Assembly: GCF_000018585.1 (NCBI RefSeq)
Contig: NC_009976.1
Location: forward strand, 1,235,982 to 1,299,981
Reading direction: 5' to 3'
DNA: 64,000 bases
From: Prochlorococcus marinus str. MIT 9211
GTDB taxonomy: Bacteria > Cyanobacteriota > Cyanobacteriia > PCC-6307 > Cyanobiaceae
Positions 15,920 through 26,348 of the stretch are shown piece after piece. The notes beneath the pieces were generated by a model that saw only the letters and a list, made by a program, of their open reading frames with translations, made no database searches and was not told the origin of the DNA. The position numbers and the translations under genes were made by a program. Within the stretch, counting starts at the first letter, position 1, and each line of letters opens with the position of its first letter.

Positions 15920-17401
15920 ATGCAAATCTCGATTATTCAAAAAGGTCTAGAGGGATGGAGGGGTTCGATACTGGTATTTGGTCTCCTAGAAGGAGCACTG
16001 GAAAGTCAACTAAATGCTTTAAAAGAGATTTGCACTCCAGCATCGCTCGCGAAGGCTCTCCAAGATAAGGAATTTGTTGGGAAACAAGGAGATCTTCAAA
16101 GCTTCCAATTAATAGGTAAAGAACCTCGTGAAATTGTTCTCATAGGTCTTGGTTCAGCAGAAAAACTTGTACTAGATGATTTGAGAAAAGCCACAGCCAT
16201 AAGTTGTCGAAAAGTTATTGGCCAAGAGGGTACTTTAGGAATATTGCTTCCTTGGGATATTTTTGATTCTGATATAGCAGCTAAAGCTGTAGGTGAAGCT
16301 GTTATCCTTTCATTCTTCAAGGACAATCGATTCCAAAAAGATCCCAAACAAAAAAAATTACCTAACAAACTGGAACTTTTAGGACTGCCTGAATCTTCGC
16401 AAAAATACTTGAGCGAAATAGTCCCTATTTGCTCAGGCGTCAAGCTTGCTAGAGAACTTGTAGGAGCTCCCCCGAATAGTCTGACCCCTTCAGCATTAGC
16501 TAATCAAGCAAAAGAAATAGCTAATCAATTTGGTCTTGAAGCAAAAATACTGGGACAGGAAGAATGCCAAGCTAAAAATATGGGAGCCTTCTTAGCCGTA
16601 TCGCAAGGATCAGATCTAAGTCCTAAATTTATTCACCTCACTTATAGAGCCAAAGGGGAAATAAAGCGTCGTATAGCAATGGTAGGGAAAGGCCTGACTT
16701 TTGACTCTGGCGGCTACAACCTAAAAGTTGGTGCTTCTCAAATAGAAATGATGAAATATGACATGGGTGGTAGCGCAGCAGTAATTGGCGCAGCTAGAGC
16801 AATAGGTGAACTAGCTCCTTCTGGTGTAGAGATTCATTTTTTAGTCGCGACATGTGAAAACATGATCAATGGTTCTGCAGTTCATCCAGGAGATATTGTT
16901 AAAGCCTCAAATGGAACAACAATTGAAATCAATAATACCGATGCCGAAGGACGTCTTACTCTTGCTGATGCACTTACTTATGCATGCGAGTTGAAGCCAG
17001 ATGCAATCGTTGACTTAGCAACGCTTACTGGAGCATGTGTCATTGCCCTCGGAGAGGAATTGGCTGGTTTGTGGACTAATAGCAAACATCTTTCTAAAGA
17101 GCTCAAAGAATCAGCAGAAGCATGTGGAGAGGGGCTTTGGGAAATGCCTTTGCAAGATTCATACAAAGAAGGTCTTAAATCTATGCTCGCAGATATAAAA
17201 AATACTGGGCCAAGAGCAGGTGGATCTATAACAGCAGCTCTTTTCCTAAAAGAGTTTATTAAAGAAGATATTGCTTGGGCACATATCGATATTGCGGGTA
17301 CTTGCTGGACCGATAAAGACAGAGGCATAAACCCTGCAGGAGCGACTGGGTTTGGAGTAAGAACTTTAGTTAATTGGGCTAGCAGATCAATCAATCCCTA
17401 A
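15920..17401 (+). CDS. pepA: Cytosol (leucyl) aminopeptidase
   Basis: The 493-residue M17 peptidase has the two-metal site blocks VGKGLTFDSGGYNLK (catalytic Lys and first Asp), KYDMGGSAAV, and the family signature NNTDAEGRL near residue 340. The variable N-terminal macro-like domain occupies about 1-160. It removes N-terminal amino acids from peptides as a hexamer in the cytosol. Some PepA proteins also bind DNA; that is not inferable here. The start is at ATG 15920. Confidence 0.96.
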   Translation: MQISIIQKGLEGWRGSILVFGLLEGALESQLNALKEICTPASLAKALQDKEFVGKQGDLQSFQLIGKEPREIVLIGLGSAEKLVLDDLRKATAISCRKVIGQEGTLGILLPWDIFDSDIAAKAVGEAVILSFFKDNRFQKDPKQKKLPNKLELLGLPESSQKYLSEIVPICSGVKLARELVGAPPNSLTPSALANQAKEIANQFGLEAKILGQEECQAKNMGAFLAVSQGSDLSPKFIHLTYRAKGEIKRRIAMVGKGLTFDSGGYNLKVGASQIEMMKYDMGGSAAVIGAARAIGELAPSGVEIHFLVATCENMINGSAVHPGDIVKASNGTTIEINNTDAEGRLTLADALTYACELKPDAIVDLATLTGACVIALGEELAGLWTNSKHLSKELKESAEACGEGLWEMPLQDSYKEGLKSMLADIKNTGPRAGGSITAALFLKEFIKEDIAWAHIDIAGTCWTDKDRGINPAGATGFGVRTLVNWASRSINP

Positions 17402-17433
17402 AAGTAATAGAGAATTATTAAATCAATTCAAAG

Positions 17434-17649
17434 TCAGGAAGCTTTATAAAGACAATGCTCTTGATTGAAAGTAGTTGAGTTTGTAGCAAAAGATTTTCGC
17501 TTTACAACTTCAAGAGCATGTATCTGCCAACTGGCTCTATTGGAACAAGAAGATAATACCCTTTGCAAGTCCTCAGATGCCTGAGAAGTTGTGGAGTATG
17601 GGCCTATATACCTAGTATCATGACCATCTTTTAGGATTAATAGATACAT
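17434..17649 (-). CDS. Small conserved-looking protein, unknown (71 aa)
   Basis: The protein has an antiparallel beta start (MYLLILKDGHDTRYIGPYST) followed by a helix (SQASEDLQRVLSSC) and a strand (SWQIHALEVVKRK). The compact alpha/beta pattern suggests a small folded domain. It converges on pepA, 32 nt apart. No family is recognised. Confidence 0.55.
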   Translation of the reverse strand: MYLLILKDGHDTRYIGPYSTTSQASEDLQRVLSSCSNRASWQIHALEVVKRKSFATNSTTFNQEHCLYKAS

Positions 17650-17776
17650 AAAATTTTCATTATGAAATCTTCTGGCTAAGAGTACCTTCTTAAAACAGCT
17701 AAGAAAGTGTTCTTCTCTAAAAATCTTTACTAAAGAATTAAAACACTAGGCTTGATTCTTAAGGTTTTTATAATAT

Positions 17777-18412
17777 TCAATTATTTATGCTCCATGGTAA
17801 ATCTTTACGACTAGTTGATCCCCAAACTTCATTTAGCCGTTTGTCTCGGCCACAGCTATACCGATAAAATTGATACTTGAGATTATTATTTTCTGCAAAA
17901 TTCTGATGATAATCTTCTGCTTGCCAAAATTTATTTGCATTCTTAATCTCAACTTTAATATCATCAATTGATGCAGAAAGTTCTTTAGAGGCAAAAGATA
18001 AACTTTCGATAGATTCCTTAAGTTGAGAATCATCTCTAGCAAAAATTACAGGCCTATAAGAGTCACCTCTATCGCAAAATTGGCCTCTTGAATCAAAGGG
18101 GTCAATGTTGCGCCAATAACTTCTTAAGAGTTTGTCAAAAGCAATTTTTTTAGTGTCAAATTCAACAATTACTGCCTCTTGATGGCCTTTGTGATTTTTA
18201 TAAGTTGGGTTTTGAAGATTTCCTCCTGTATATCCACTTTCTACAGAAAGGATTCCTGGCAATTCTTCCAAATCATGCTCTAAACACCAAAAGCAACCTC
18301 CTGCTAAGACAGCTTTTTCCAACGATGCTACAGCGGCATATGGTGAACTAAATAGCAAAGAGAAGGCAATTGCTAGAAGAGGAATAATCTTTTTAAATAG
18401 AGGAAGTTTCAT
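17777..18412 (-). CDS. msrA: Peptide methionine-S-sulfoxide reductase with signal peptide
   Basis: A 211-residue MsrA with the active-site GCFWC at residues 39-43 (C40 catalytic), SGYTGG, and the C-terminal YSCG that carries a resolving Cys. The N-terminus (KKIIPLLAIAFSLLFSSPYAAVAS) is a typical signal peptide, so this copy repairs oxidised methionine in proteins of the periplasm or lumen. ATG 18410-18412 shares one base with the lpxB stop and is chosen over the TTG one codon upstream. It is the last gene of the bamA-lpx run. Confidence 0.93.
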   Translation of the reverse strand: MKLPLFKKIIPLLAIAFSLLFSSPYAAVASLEKAVLAGGCFWCLEHDLEELPGILSVESGYTGGNLQNPTYKNHKGHQEAVIVEFDTKKIAFDKLLRSYWRNIDPFDSRGQFCDRGDSYRPVIFARDDSQLKESIESLSFASKELSASIDDIKVEIKNANKFWQAEDYHQNFAENNNLKYQFYRYSCGRDKRLNEVWGSTSRKDLPWSINN

Positions 18413-19584
18413 CAAGTCAATAAATCTAATATCTCTTTAGCAGCTCTCTGTGTTACATCAGGAGAACCTAAACTCTCCCTTAATCTTTTATAACCTCTAA
18501 TCATATCTATGCGAGACTGTTGATCTTCTAACAGAGGAACAGCTAATTCAAATATAGCCTTTGGGTTAAACATATCTTGCACAAGTTCAGGAACCAATCT
18601 CTCTTTTAAAAGTAAATTTACTGGAGATATGTGATCAACATTAAACTTAAGTAAGTTTTTAGCAATAAATGCAGTGATTTTACTAACTCTATAACCAACA
18701 ATTTGCGGGACATTATGCAATGCTAATTCCATATTAATTGTTCCAGATTTAGCTAAAGCTATGTCAGCAGCCGCAAAAAGGCAAGACTTTAAATCATCAG
18801 CTTTGTTGGCTGGAATTACTTTCCCATTAACCCCAAAATTATGTAGAGAATCCTCTATAGATTTTTCGAAGCTTTCCATACCTGACGGAGCAATCACATA
18901 AATAGAAGGATCATATTGTTGTAATAAATAAGCTGCTTTAAGCAAGATTGGCAAAACATATTTAAGTTCTTGAGATCTTGAAGCGGGTAAAAGCAACAAG
19001 ATTTTTTGTGAAGGCTCTATTCCTAATTTTTGACATGCTTCATCACGGTCAGGAAGCTTTTTTAAATTATCAAGCATTGGATGACCTACCCAAGTGACAT
19101 TTCCTCCTCTGCTCGAATAAAACTCTGCTTCTTCTTTGAAAATCGCCAAGATTTTATCTGTGAAGCTTATTAAATCAGTAGTTCCTCCATCACCTAATCT
19201 CCACGCCCATTCTTGGGGAGCAATGTAATAAGTAATAGGAACATCAGGTAGAACCTTCTTAACTTTATTCCCAAGACGAATATTTGGTCCCATGTAATCA
19301 ATAAGGACCAATCCATCTGGTGGTTGTTCAACCAACAATTCATTAACAATCGCTTGTGCACGTAAGGTAGGCATAACAAATGGCAATGCTTCCCAAAAAC
19401 CAATTGCCCCAATCGATGCTGTATTAACTAACAATTCTGCACCAGCTGATTTCATCCTTGGTCCTCCAAGAGCTATGAGCTCTAATGGCATTGATCTGGA
19501 AGCAGCCTCTTTCTTTAAAGCTTTTACAAGAAAGCTTCCTTGTAAATCCCCAGACACTTCACCGGTGCTAATAAGCAACCGCAT
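18412..19584 (-). CDS. lpxB: Lipid-A-disaccharide synthase
   Basis: A 390-residue GT19-family protein with the family-specific blocks [18 protein letters not shown] at the N-terminus, [20 protein letters not shown] and [10 protein letters not shown]. It joins UDP-diacylglucosamine and lipid X to form the disaccharide of lipid A at the inner membrane. It starts 2 nt after the lpxA stop and shares its stop with the msrA start, so these genes are translationally linked. Confidence 0.96.
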   Translation of the reverse strand: MRLLISTGEVSGDLQGSFLVKALKKEAASRSMPLELIALGGPRMKSAGAELLVNTASIGAIGFWEALPFVMPTLRAQAIVNELLVEQPPDGLVLIDYMGPNIRLGNKVKKVLPDVPITYYIAPQEWAWRLGDGGTTDLISFTDKILAIFKEEAEFYSSRGGNVTWVGHPMLDNLKKLPDRDEACQKLGIEPSQKILLLLPASRSQELKYVLPILLKAAYLLQQYDPSIYVIAPSGMESFEKSIEDSLHNFGVNGKVIPANKADDLKSCLFAAADIALAKSGTINMELALHNVPQIVGYRVSKITAFIAKNLLKFNVDHISPVNLLLKERLVPELVQDMFNPKAIFELAVPLLEDQQSRIDMIRGYKRLRESLGSPDVTQRAAKEILDLLT

Positions 19585-19586
19585 AG

Positions 19587-20438
19587 TTAATTCGTTGGGT
19601 TTAAGAAAGGCATAGGTCCACGACGTCCTTTTTTTATGGAAGCTTCAAGAAAATTGCACAACTTATTAGCAGCAGGAAAAAGTTCTTTTTCTTTAACCAA
19701 TTCCAATCCAGTTGCATAAACGTGCCCTGATCTAAATATCAAATTCCATACTTCAATCAACTGTTTAAACTCTGCAGGATTTTGAGTCTCCAAACCTCTT
19801 CTCCTAATTCCTACTCGGTTTAACCCCCTCAACCTTCCAGGGTGACCCTCAACCAAACAATATGGGGGGACATCCCTATCTACCCTTGTCATCCCTCCAA
19901 CCATTGCAAGGCATCCAATATGAACAAACTGATGGATTCCTAAACAACCTCCTATTACTGCTTGATCCTCAATTACGACTTCACCAGCGACCTGAACACT
20001 ATTCGAGATAATAACTTGATTACCTATCTCGCATCCATGCGCAATATGGGTATAAGCCATTAAGAGGCTCTCATCACCAATTTTGGTCTTTTCACCTTCG
20101 TTAGTAGCTCTATTAACAGTTACACATTCTCGAATGGTATTTCTATTACCAATAACAACTTCTGTAGAAGCACCCTTATATTTTAGATCTTGGGGTTCCA
20201 AGCCTATGCAAGCCCCAGGGAAGATCTTGTTAAATGATCCTATTTTTAATCGTCCATCTAAGACAACATTTGGTCCAACAAGCGTATTCTCACCAATCTG
20301 AACATCGGGGCCAACAACTGCACCAGCACCAATTATCACTCCATTAGCAAGCTCTGCTTTTGAATCCACTGCAGCTAAAGGATGCACCTCAACTGGTCTT
20401 TGAATAGTCAAATTTTGGGTTTTACTTGACTCAATCAT
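19587..20438 (-). CDS. lpxA: UDP-N-acetylglucosamine acyltransferase
   Basis: A left-handed beta-helix protein of 283 residues with hexapeptide repeats from about residue 10 to 190 (for example [15 protein letters not shown]), the catalytic His segment [15 protein letters not shown], and the C-terminal helical domain. It starts lipid A synthesis by acylating UDP-GlcNAc. I chose ATG 20436-20438. The TTG at 20448-20450 overlaps fabZ and gives four more residues; these are an exact copy of the next four because of a 12-bp duplication. LpxB follows directly. Confidence 0.95.
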   Translation of the reverse strand: MIESSKTQNLTIQRPVEVHPLAAVDSKAELANGVIIGAGAVVGPDVQIGENTLVGPNVVLDGRLKIGSFNKIFPGACIGLEPQDLKYKGASTEVVIGNRNTIRECVTVNRATNEGEKTKIGDESLLMAYTHIAHGCEIGNQVIISNSVQVAGEVVIEDQAVIGGCLGIHQFVHIGCLAMVGGMTRVDRDVPPYCLVEGHPGRLRGLNRVGIRRRGLETQNPAEFKQLIEVWNLIFRSGHVYATGLELVKEKELFPAANKLCNFLEASIKKGRRGPMPFLNPTN

Positions 20439-20442
20439 TGAC

Positions 20443-20898
20443 TCAATCAACTAGAGAAAACATCAATTCACCAGAGCAAACCAACTGTCCATCTACTTTG
20501 GCTTCTCCCTTAACTTTGCCAAAACGTTGTCTTTTAATACTGATTAATTCACAACCAATAGTCAGTTGATCTCCAGGCACCACTGGCCTTCGAAAACGAA
20601 CTCCATCTATACCCGCAAAAACAAAAAGCCCTTTTGGTAAATCTGGCATCTGAGTAACAATTAATCCTCCTACTTGAGCCATCGCCTCAACAATCAAAAC
20701 ACCTGGCATTAATGGCCTTCCAGGGAAATGTCCTTGAAATTGCGGTTCGTTAACTGTGACATTCTTTATCGCAACTGCGCTTTTACCGGGTTGATAATCA
20801 ATAACTCGATCAACCAGAGCAAATGGATACCTATGGGGAAGGAGACCCATGATTGCCTCACTGGTTAAAAAAACATCATTAGAAGGAGAGTTAGTCAA
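20443..20898 (-). CDS. fabZ: 3-hydroxyacyl-ACP dehydratase FabZ
   Basis: A 151-residue hot-dog-fold enzyme with [11 protein letters not shown], the active-site [20 protein letters not shown] containing the catalytic His and Glu, and [11 protein letters not shown]. It dehydrates 3-hydroxyacyl-ACP in fatty acid synthesis. The substrate 3-hydroxyacyl-ACP is also used by LpxA, which explains the clustering with lpxC and lpxA. It begins at TTG 20898, 8 nt inside the end of lpxC. Confidence 0.96.
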   Translation of the reverse strand: MTNSPSNDVFLTSEAIMGLLPHRYPFALVDRVIDYQPGKSAVAIKNVTVNEPQFQGHFPGRPLMPGVLIVEAMAQVGGLIVTQMPDLPKGLFVFAGIDGVRFRRPVVPGDQLTIGCELISIKRQRFGKVKGEAKVDGQLVCSGELMFSLVD

Positions 20899-21769
20899 AA
20901 GAAGGTTGTTTCGAGAAAGAATCTTTTAAAAAAGCAGCCGCCAATTCAACGTGAAGGGCATGAGATCCTCTGTAAACCAAAACCTGCGCTTTTGGCAAGC
21001 CGACTAAAGCCAAGTCACCAATCAAGTCAAGTAACTTATGCCTGACCGGTTCATTCTGAAATCTCAATGGCGGGTTTACCCAAAAGTTATCATCACATAC
21101 CAAAGAATTCTCAAGACTGCCTCCTTTAATTAATCCTTGTTCTCTCAATTGATCGATTTGATCTTTAAATCCAAAGGTTCGTGCAGGTGCTATTTGATCA
21201 ACAAATTTTCTTGGAGTTAGATCTATTGAAAAACTTTGTTGACCAATTGCTGGATAAGGAAAGTCAATAATTCCTATTAAGCTAAAGCTGTCAGCAGGAG
21301 TAGCTGTTATCACACTTCTACCCTTATGAATTATCAAAGGTTTCTTCAACTCAAGAATTTTTCTTTGCTCACTTTTTACTGACTCTAGACCTGCTTCTTT
21401 AATGGCTTCCACCCAACCAATTGCAGAACCATCTAGTAAAGGTATTTCTTCACCAGATACCTTTATTTGGACATGAGTAACTCCACAGCCAATTAAAGCT
21501 CCGAATAAGTGTTCAACTGTTGAAAGGGTTTTATTGCCAAGTCGTAGTGTTGTGCACAGTTGAGTACTGACTACTTTGTTGGGATTAATTAATTCAGTGA
21601 GACCTTCTTCTCCCGCCCAAACAAAATTAATACCAGGAGCAACAGATGGAGAAAGCGTTACCGTGGAATGCTCTCCGCTATGCAAGCAAATACCTTCCCG
21701 AGAGACAGACCGCCCAAGTGTCCATGCACCTTGATAATTTTCAGGAAGCCACTCCACTAGAATTTCCAA
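20891..21769 (-). CDS. lpxC: UDP-3-O-acyl-N-acetylglucosamine deacetylase
   Basis: The 292-residue zinc enzyme shows the ligand blocks [13 protein letters not shown] (first His) and [13 protein letters not shown] (His and Asp), plus the substrate-loop segment [11 protein letters not shown]. It catalyses the committed step of lipid A synthesis. The start is not sharp: TTG 21769 overlaps the bamA end by 13 nt, and GTG four codons later is also possible. Position directly after bamA is usual for envelope operons. Confidence 0.94.
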   Translation of the reverse strand: MEILVEWLPENYQGAWTLGRSVSREGICLHSGEHSTVTLSPSVAPGINFVWAGEEGLTELINPNKVVSTQLCTTLRLGNKTLSTVEHLFGALIGCGVTHVQIKVSGEEIPLLDGSAIGWVEAIKEAGLESVKSEQRKILELKKPLIIHKGRSVITATPADSFSLIGIIDFPYPAIGQQSFSIDLTPRKFVDQIAPARTFGFKDQIDQLREQGLIKGGSLENSLVCDDNFWVNPPLRFQNEPVRHKLLDLIGDLALVGLPKAQVLVYRGSHALHVELAAAFLKDSFSKQPSFD

Positions 21770-23988
21770 CCAAAACCAAGGTTATATCTCCAATCATCAC
21801 CAAAATCTTTACTCGCAGCTTCAAATCTTAATGGGCCTACAGGGGTATTAAAAGATAATCCAGCTCCAGGGGAAAATCCAGAACCTTCTTTTTCAAGAAG
21901 TTTTCCTGGCTTACCGGGAACATTTTCTTGAGTTGAAAAATCAGTACCTGCATCCACAAAGAAACTCCCTGAAACCATTCGCCAAATAGGGAATCGATAC
22001 TCAGCAGAGGCCTCTCCAAAACTCCGACTTACTGCCAAATCACATGCAGCCCAACCACGTACAGACTTAGATCCTCCCAAACAAAATGCCTCATATGGGG
22101 GCAAATCTCCAACTATCGAACCAGCTTTAACTTGAAAGCCAAGAGTTTGAGGGCATTCATACTTTTCTCCAGCCTTAGGCCTACAGCCCTTATGTAATTT
22201 AACCCAATCAATCGGAATGAAATAAGAATAACTAGTTTTTAATCGGTTAAATGTTGGTGAGTTCTCTCCAACTGAAACAAATTGCTCTGTAGATAGACTA
22301 AATAAATTTCCAGAAGTAGGATTCCTTGAGTCATTTAATTTATTTCTATTCACTGCAGTTCTTACACTAACGAGTGTATTTTCTGTCGCACAATTAAAAG
22401 CTACACAAATAACATCATCATTAGTTGATGTATTAGAGGAAGTGTATTTATTATCTACTACCCCATAAGGTCTTTTATTAGAAGCATAGTCTATTGGCTC
22501 TACTTTTTGGAAATTCATTCCTGCCAAAACATTCCATTCAGCTTTTTTAAAAGGGTCGCCTCCATTTAATGGTCTAGAAAAAGAAAAACCTCCTCCAGTC
22601 TTCTGAAGAATAATTGAATCTCCAGCATAATCAAACCAACTTATAGTGGAATCACTTGCTTTTGCAGTGGCAATAGAACTAAAAGGTCCCCCAACACCGC
22701 CTCCATGAGCAGTACCAATATCATAAACAGTTGCAGATCCAGCTGAACCTGGTGCTTGGTAATAATCTTTTACTCCTTCAAATTTGCCACTATCATCACT
22801 CCTAAATTCTTGAGGGACTTCCCTACTAATGAAAACTGATGTTCTGAATGTAGTTCTAAATTTATCTCCCTTTATCCAAGGATCAGTCAATGAAAGTTTT
22901 ACCAGAGCTCCATACTCTCCATAAGTAAAGTTCCAATCTGCAGTCCAAGATCTACCCAATAAATTTGACTCTTGAAGTCCTATAGAACCAAATGCACCTT
23001 GAGCACCACTATATCCAAGGCCACCAGTTAAAGAACCTGTTCTCTGTTCAGTGATCCCTAAGACAATAATTACTTTCCCTGGGTCTCCAGCCACTGGATT
23101 AAGTGTTACTTTTAGATCACTAAATAGAGATGTTCCATACAATCTTTTTATATCAGATTCTAAGACCTCTCTATTAAATACTGAACCAGGCTTAGTCAAA
23201 AGCTCCCTTTCAATAACCCAATTTCTTGTTTTACCTTTAACAGGCTTCCCATTCTCTCTTACTGTATTACCTTCCTGGTCAAGAAACTCAATCTTTACTG
23301 ATTGTACGGTACCCTCTATAACTTTTAATTGCACAGTTCCATCAGCAGTTACTCTATTTGGGCCTAAAATTCTTGCCAATGAATAACCTTTTTTATTATA
23401 CCAATCTTTTAAACTTTTCATCCTTAATTGGAGTACATTTAAATTCAATGTTTTTCCATAATCAAAATTAAAAATATTATCAATTACTTCTTGAGTAAGT
23501 TTTGTCCCTTCTGGATTAATCTCGATTTTTGTTAGTGAGGGGTTTGGCTCAACTCTAACCAAAAGTTGTACTCCCAAAGGAGTATTAATTGGGTCTATTG
23601 CTACACCTGAAAACCAACCAGTTGAATAGATTGAATTAAGATCATTCTTTACTTCTGATCTGGTAACTTTACTGCCAGGTCTAATACTCATTGCATCGTA
23701 AGCAGCATATTCCAATCTTTTCTGAGATGGATGTCCTTCAAGCCCCTTAATTACTACTTCAGAAATTTGAACCAAAGGTTCTGAGTCATCCGAATCGCTA
23801 GTTGCATCACCTTCTTTGGACTCGGCTATCTCAAAAGAATGCAAATCAGAAAATGATTTCTTTAAATTATCTTTTTCATTGGATGAATCTGAACTAGCAG
23901 AACCTCCTACGAGAGGCAAAGCCAATGCCAAAAGACATGCACCTCGCCTTAAAACTTGAATCGACTTGACTGTAGGTTTTCGGGTCAT
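21757..23988 (-). CDS. bamA: Omp85/BamA-family outer membrane protein
   Basis: The 743-residue protein has a signal peptide (LRRGACLLALALPLVGGSAS), an acidic linker, POTRA-like repeats from about residue 70 to 320 (ISEVVIKGLEGHPSQKRLEYA; KLKVIEGTVQSVKIEF), and a C-terminal D15-type barrel. The barrel includes LGGSKSVRGW near residue 643, the conserved VRGY/W lid-lock element, and ends LGFGWKF with the usual aromatic last residue. It inserts beta-barrel proteins into the outer membrane and is the relative of chloroplast Toc75. It heads the run lpxC-fabZ-lpxA-lpxB-msrA. Confidence 0.95.
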   Translation of the reverse strand: MTRKPTVKSIQVLRRGACLLALALPLVGGSASSDSSNEKDNLKKSFSDLHSFEIAESKEGDATSDSDDSEPLVQISEVVIKGLEGHPSQKRLEYAAYDAMSIRPGSKVTRSEVKNDLNSIYSTGWFSGVAIDPINTPLGVQLLVRVEPNPSLTKIEINPEGTKLTQEVIDNIFNFDYGKTLNLNVLQLRMKSLKDWYNKKGYSLARILGPNRVTADGTVQLKVIEGTVQSVKIEFLDQEGNTVRENGKPVKGKTRNWVIERELLTKPGSVFNREVLESDIKRLYGTSLFSDLKVTLNPVAGDPGKVIIVLGITEQRTGSLTGGLGYSGAQGAFGSIGLQESNLLGRSWTADWNFTYGEYGALVKLSLTDPWIKGDKFRTTFRTSVFISREVPQEFRSDDSGKFEGVKDYYQAPGSAGSATVYDIGTAHGGGVGGPFSSIATAKASDSTISWFDYAGDSIILQKTGGGFSFSRPLNGGDPFKKAEWNVLAGMNFQKVEPIDYASNKRPYGVVDNKYTSSNTSTNDDVICVAFNCATENTLVSVRTAVNRNKLNDSRNPTSGNLFSLSTEQFVSVGENSPTFNRLKTSYSYFIPIDWVKLHKGCRPKAGEKYECPQTLGFQVKAGSIVGDLPPYEAFCLGGSKSVRGWAACDLAVSRSFGEASAEYRFPIWRMVSGSFFVDAGTDFSTQENVPGKPGKLLEKEGSGFSPGAGLSFNTPVGPLRFEAASKDFGDDWRYNLGFGWKF

Positions 23989-24049
23989 GGATTCTTAGAC
24001 CAGATCTAAGAGCTTTATACAGTGCAGACATTATCTGTGAAAGTATCTT

Positions 24050-24781
24050 TTAAGGATTCCCTTGTATACGTTTAAGAATCTCCCCGTAGGCTTCCACAAC
24101 CCCACCAAGGTCCTGGCGAAACCTATCTTTATCTAAAATTCTTTGTTCAGGGTCATCACTTCGTTGATCCCAAAGCCTGCAGCTATCAGGGCTAATCTCA
24201 TCTGCTACCAATAATTCACCTGCGTTATTAAGTCCCATTTCCAATTTGAAATCTACCAACAAAAGATCTATCTTTTGAAAAAAATTCTTCAGAATATTAT
24301 TAACTTTGAAAGCAATACTTTGAATTTCCAATCTTTGTCCAGAGGTTGTCAAGCCCAATAAATTCAATCTTGCATCTGTTAAGAGAGGATCTCCCAACTG
24401 GTCATCCTTGTAATAAAAATCCAGTAATGGTGAGGACAATTTTTCCCCTCTTTCCAATGGTGTCTCTTTACACAAAGAGCCGCACGCAATATTTCTAACA
24501 ACGATTTCCAATGGGATCACATCAACTTTTTGAACCAGCATCCAAGTTTCGTCTTGAACCCCAAGAAAATGTGTCGGCACACCTTCTTTTTCAAGTAGCT
24601 GAAAAAGGGAAGCAGATATTTGACAATTTAATTTGCCTTTACCCTCTAATTCAGCATGCTTAAGGGCATTAAAAGCTGTGGCATCATTTTTAAAGTGAAC
24701 CAGTAACTCATAAGGTTTATCCGTTGTGAAAATTGTTTTGGCCTTGCCATCAAATAAAAATGAACCTGGCTGTTTTTTCAT
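24050..24781 (-). CDS. purC: SAICAR synthetase
   Basis: A 243-residue protein of the PurC family with the ATP-site start [30 protein letters not shown]-like block ([12 protein letters not shown]), LVDFKLEMG and [13 protein letters not shown]. It joins aspartate to CAIR in purine synthesis. The C-terminal helix reads [18 protein letters not shown] as expected. It lies upstream of bamA by 61 nt in the same direction and is divergent from purD, so both purine genes could share a control region at 24782-25007. Confidence 0.97.
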   Translation of the reverse strand: MKKQPGSFLFDGKAKTIFTTDKPYELLVHFKNDATAFNALKHAELEGKGKLNCQISASLFQLLEKEGVPTHFLGVQDETWMLVQKVDVIPLEIVVRNIACGSLCKETPLERGEKLSSPLLDFYYKDDQLGDPLLTDARLNLLGLTTSGQRLEIQSIAFKVNNILKNFFQKIDLLLVDFKLEMGLNNAGELLVADEISPDSCRLWDQRSDDPEQRILDKDRFRQDLGGVVEAYGEILKRIQGNP

Positions 24782-25007
24782 TAAAAATAAATTAGGTTTG
24801 GTGGAGACTCGCAGAAAGGGGCCTTAAAAACGAAGTTCTAATAAAGCAATGCCAAAAATTTCTAAAGACTAAGAAGAAATAATTAACGAAAGCTGTTAAG
24901 CCCACATTGCCCTAGAAGATGCATCAGAATCAATAGAAGCATAAAGTCCTATTCCATTTATTCAATTCATCCACAGCCATACCTGTAAACAGATCATTTT
25001 CTAATCG

Positions 25008-26348
25008 ATGAAAGCTACAAACACAAGCAATGATTCTCTGCCTTCATTCCAAAGAGTCCTTGTAGTTGGTAATGGTGGGCGCGAAAATTCATTGGCATGG
25101 GCGCTAAGCAAATGTGAAGGAATCTGCGAAGTATTTGTTGCTCCAGGCAATGGGGGTACAGAGGATCATCATCGCTGCCATTGCCTCAGTATTGATACCT
25201 CAAATGTTGAAGCATTAATTAGTTTTTGCCAGTCTAGAGAGATTCAATTAGTAGTGATAGGACCAGAAGCCCCTCTTGCTTCAGGTTTGGCTGACAAACT
25301 TCGAAAAGCAGGATTGTTGGTATTTGGCCCTGGTGCTGATGGGGCCCAAATAGAAGCCAGTAAAGATTGGGCCAAGAAATTAATGATTGAAGCTGGCATT
25401 CCAACTGCGCTTTATTGGTCTGCAAACTCAAAAGAACAAGCAATAGGATTACTCAAAAATTTTGAGCAATCCTTAGTTATCAAGGCCGATGGGCTTGCTT
25501 CAGGGAAAGGGGTGACGGTATGTAAATCCAAGGAAGAAGCTTTAAATGCAATAAATAATATCTTCGAGGGTAAGTTTGGTACTGCAGGAGAAACTGTCTT
25601 ACTCGAAGAATGCCTTGAAGGTCCAGAAGTCTCTGTTTTTGCACTATGTGATGGAGAAGAGCTTTTAGTCTTACCAACAGCACAAGACCACAAACGCCTA
25701 CTTGATAAAGATCAAGGTCCAAATACAGGAGGCATGGGTTCTTATGCACCCGCAAATATTCTTAGCAAACAACAATTAGAGGAAGTACAAGAAAAAATTC
25801 TTGATCCAACTTTAAAAGCTCTTAAAAGTAATAATATCGATTATCGAGGAGTTATATATGTAGGTCTAATGATTACTACTCAAGGACCAAAAGTTATTGA
25901 ATTCAATTGTCGATTTGGGGACCCAGAATGCCAGGCTTTGATGCCATTAATGGGACCAGAATTTGCTCATATTCTTCAAGCTTGTGCAATGGGCTGTCTC
26001 AGAAAAGCTCCTAAGCTAACTGTCAATGATCTTTGTAGCGTTTGTATAGTTGCATCCTCCGCTGGGTACCCAGAAGCTCCTAAGAAAGGTGACATCATAA
26101 ATATTGAGGTTATATCAAACCCATTATTTCAGATCTTTCAGGCTGGTACTAAAAAAATTGAATCTGGAGAATTATTAACTTCAGGTGGAAGAGTACTATC
26201 AGTTGTTGCTCAAGGGAATAACTTTGACGAGGCATTTAACCTCGCATATAAAGAGTTGAGTAAAATTAAATTCAAAGGAATGCATTACCGAAATGATATT
26301 GGCCATCAAATAAGAAAAAGTTCTTTTCTTCCCGAAAATTCTCTTTAA
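25008..26348 (+). CDS. purD: Phosphoribosylamine-glycine ligase
   Basis: A 446-residue ATP-grasp enzyme: VLVVGNGGRENSLAWAL at the N-terminus, KADGLASGKGV, the signature DQGPNTGGMGSYAP near residue 240, and FNCRFGDPECQ. It makes GAR, the second step of purine synthesis. The length is standard. The stop overlaps the nblS start by one base, an unexpected coupling of a purine gene with a sensor kinase that recurs in this lineage as far as I remember. Confidence 0.97.
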   Translation: MKATNTSNDSLPSFQRVLVVGNGGRENSLAWALSKCEGICEVFVAPGNGGTEDHHRCHCLSIDTSNVEALISFCQSREIQLVVIGPEAPLASGLADKLRKAGLLVFGPGADGAQIEASKDWAKKLMIEAGIPTALYWSANSKEQAIGLLKNFEQSLVIKADGLASGKGVTVCKSKEEALNAINNIFEGKFGTAGETVLLEECLEGPEVSVFALCDGEELLVLPTAQDHKRLLDKDQGPNTGGMGSYAPANILSKQQLEEVQEKILDPTLKALKSNNIDYRGVIYVGLMITTQGPKVIEFNCRFGDPECQALMPLMGPEFAHILQACAMGCLRKAPKLTVNDLCSVCIVASSAGYPEAPKKGDIINIEVISNPLFQIFQAGTKKIESGELLTSGGRVLSVVAQGNNFDEAFNLAYKELSKIKFKGMHYRNDIGHQIRKSSFLPENSL

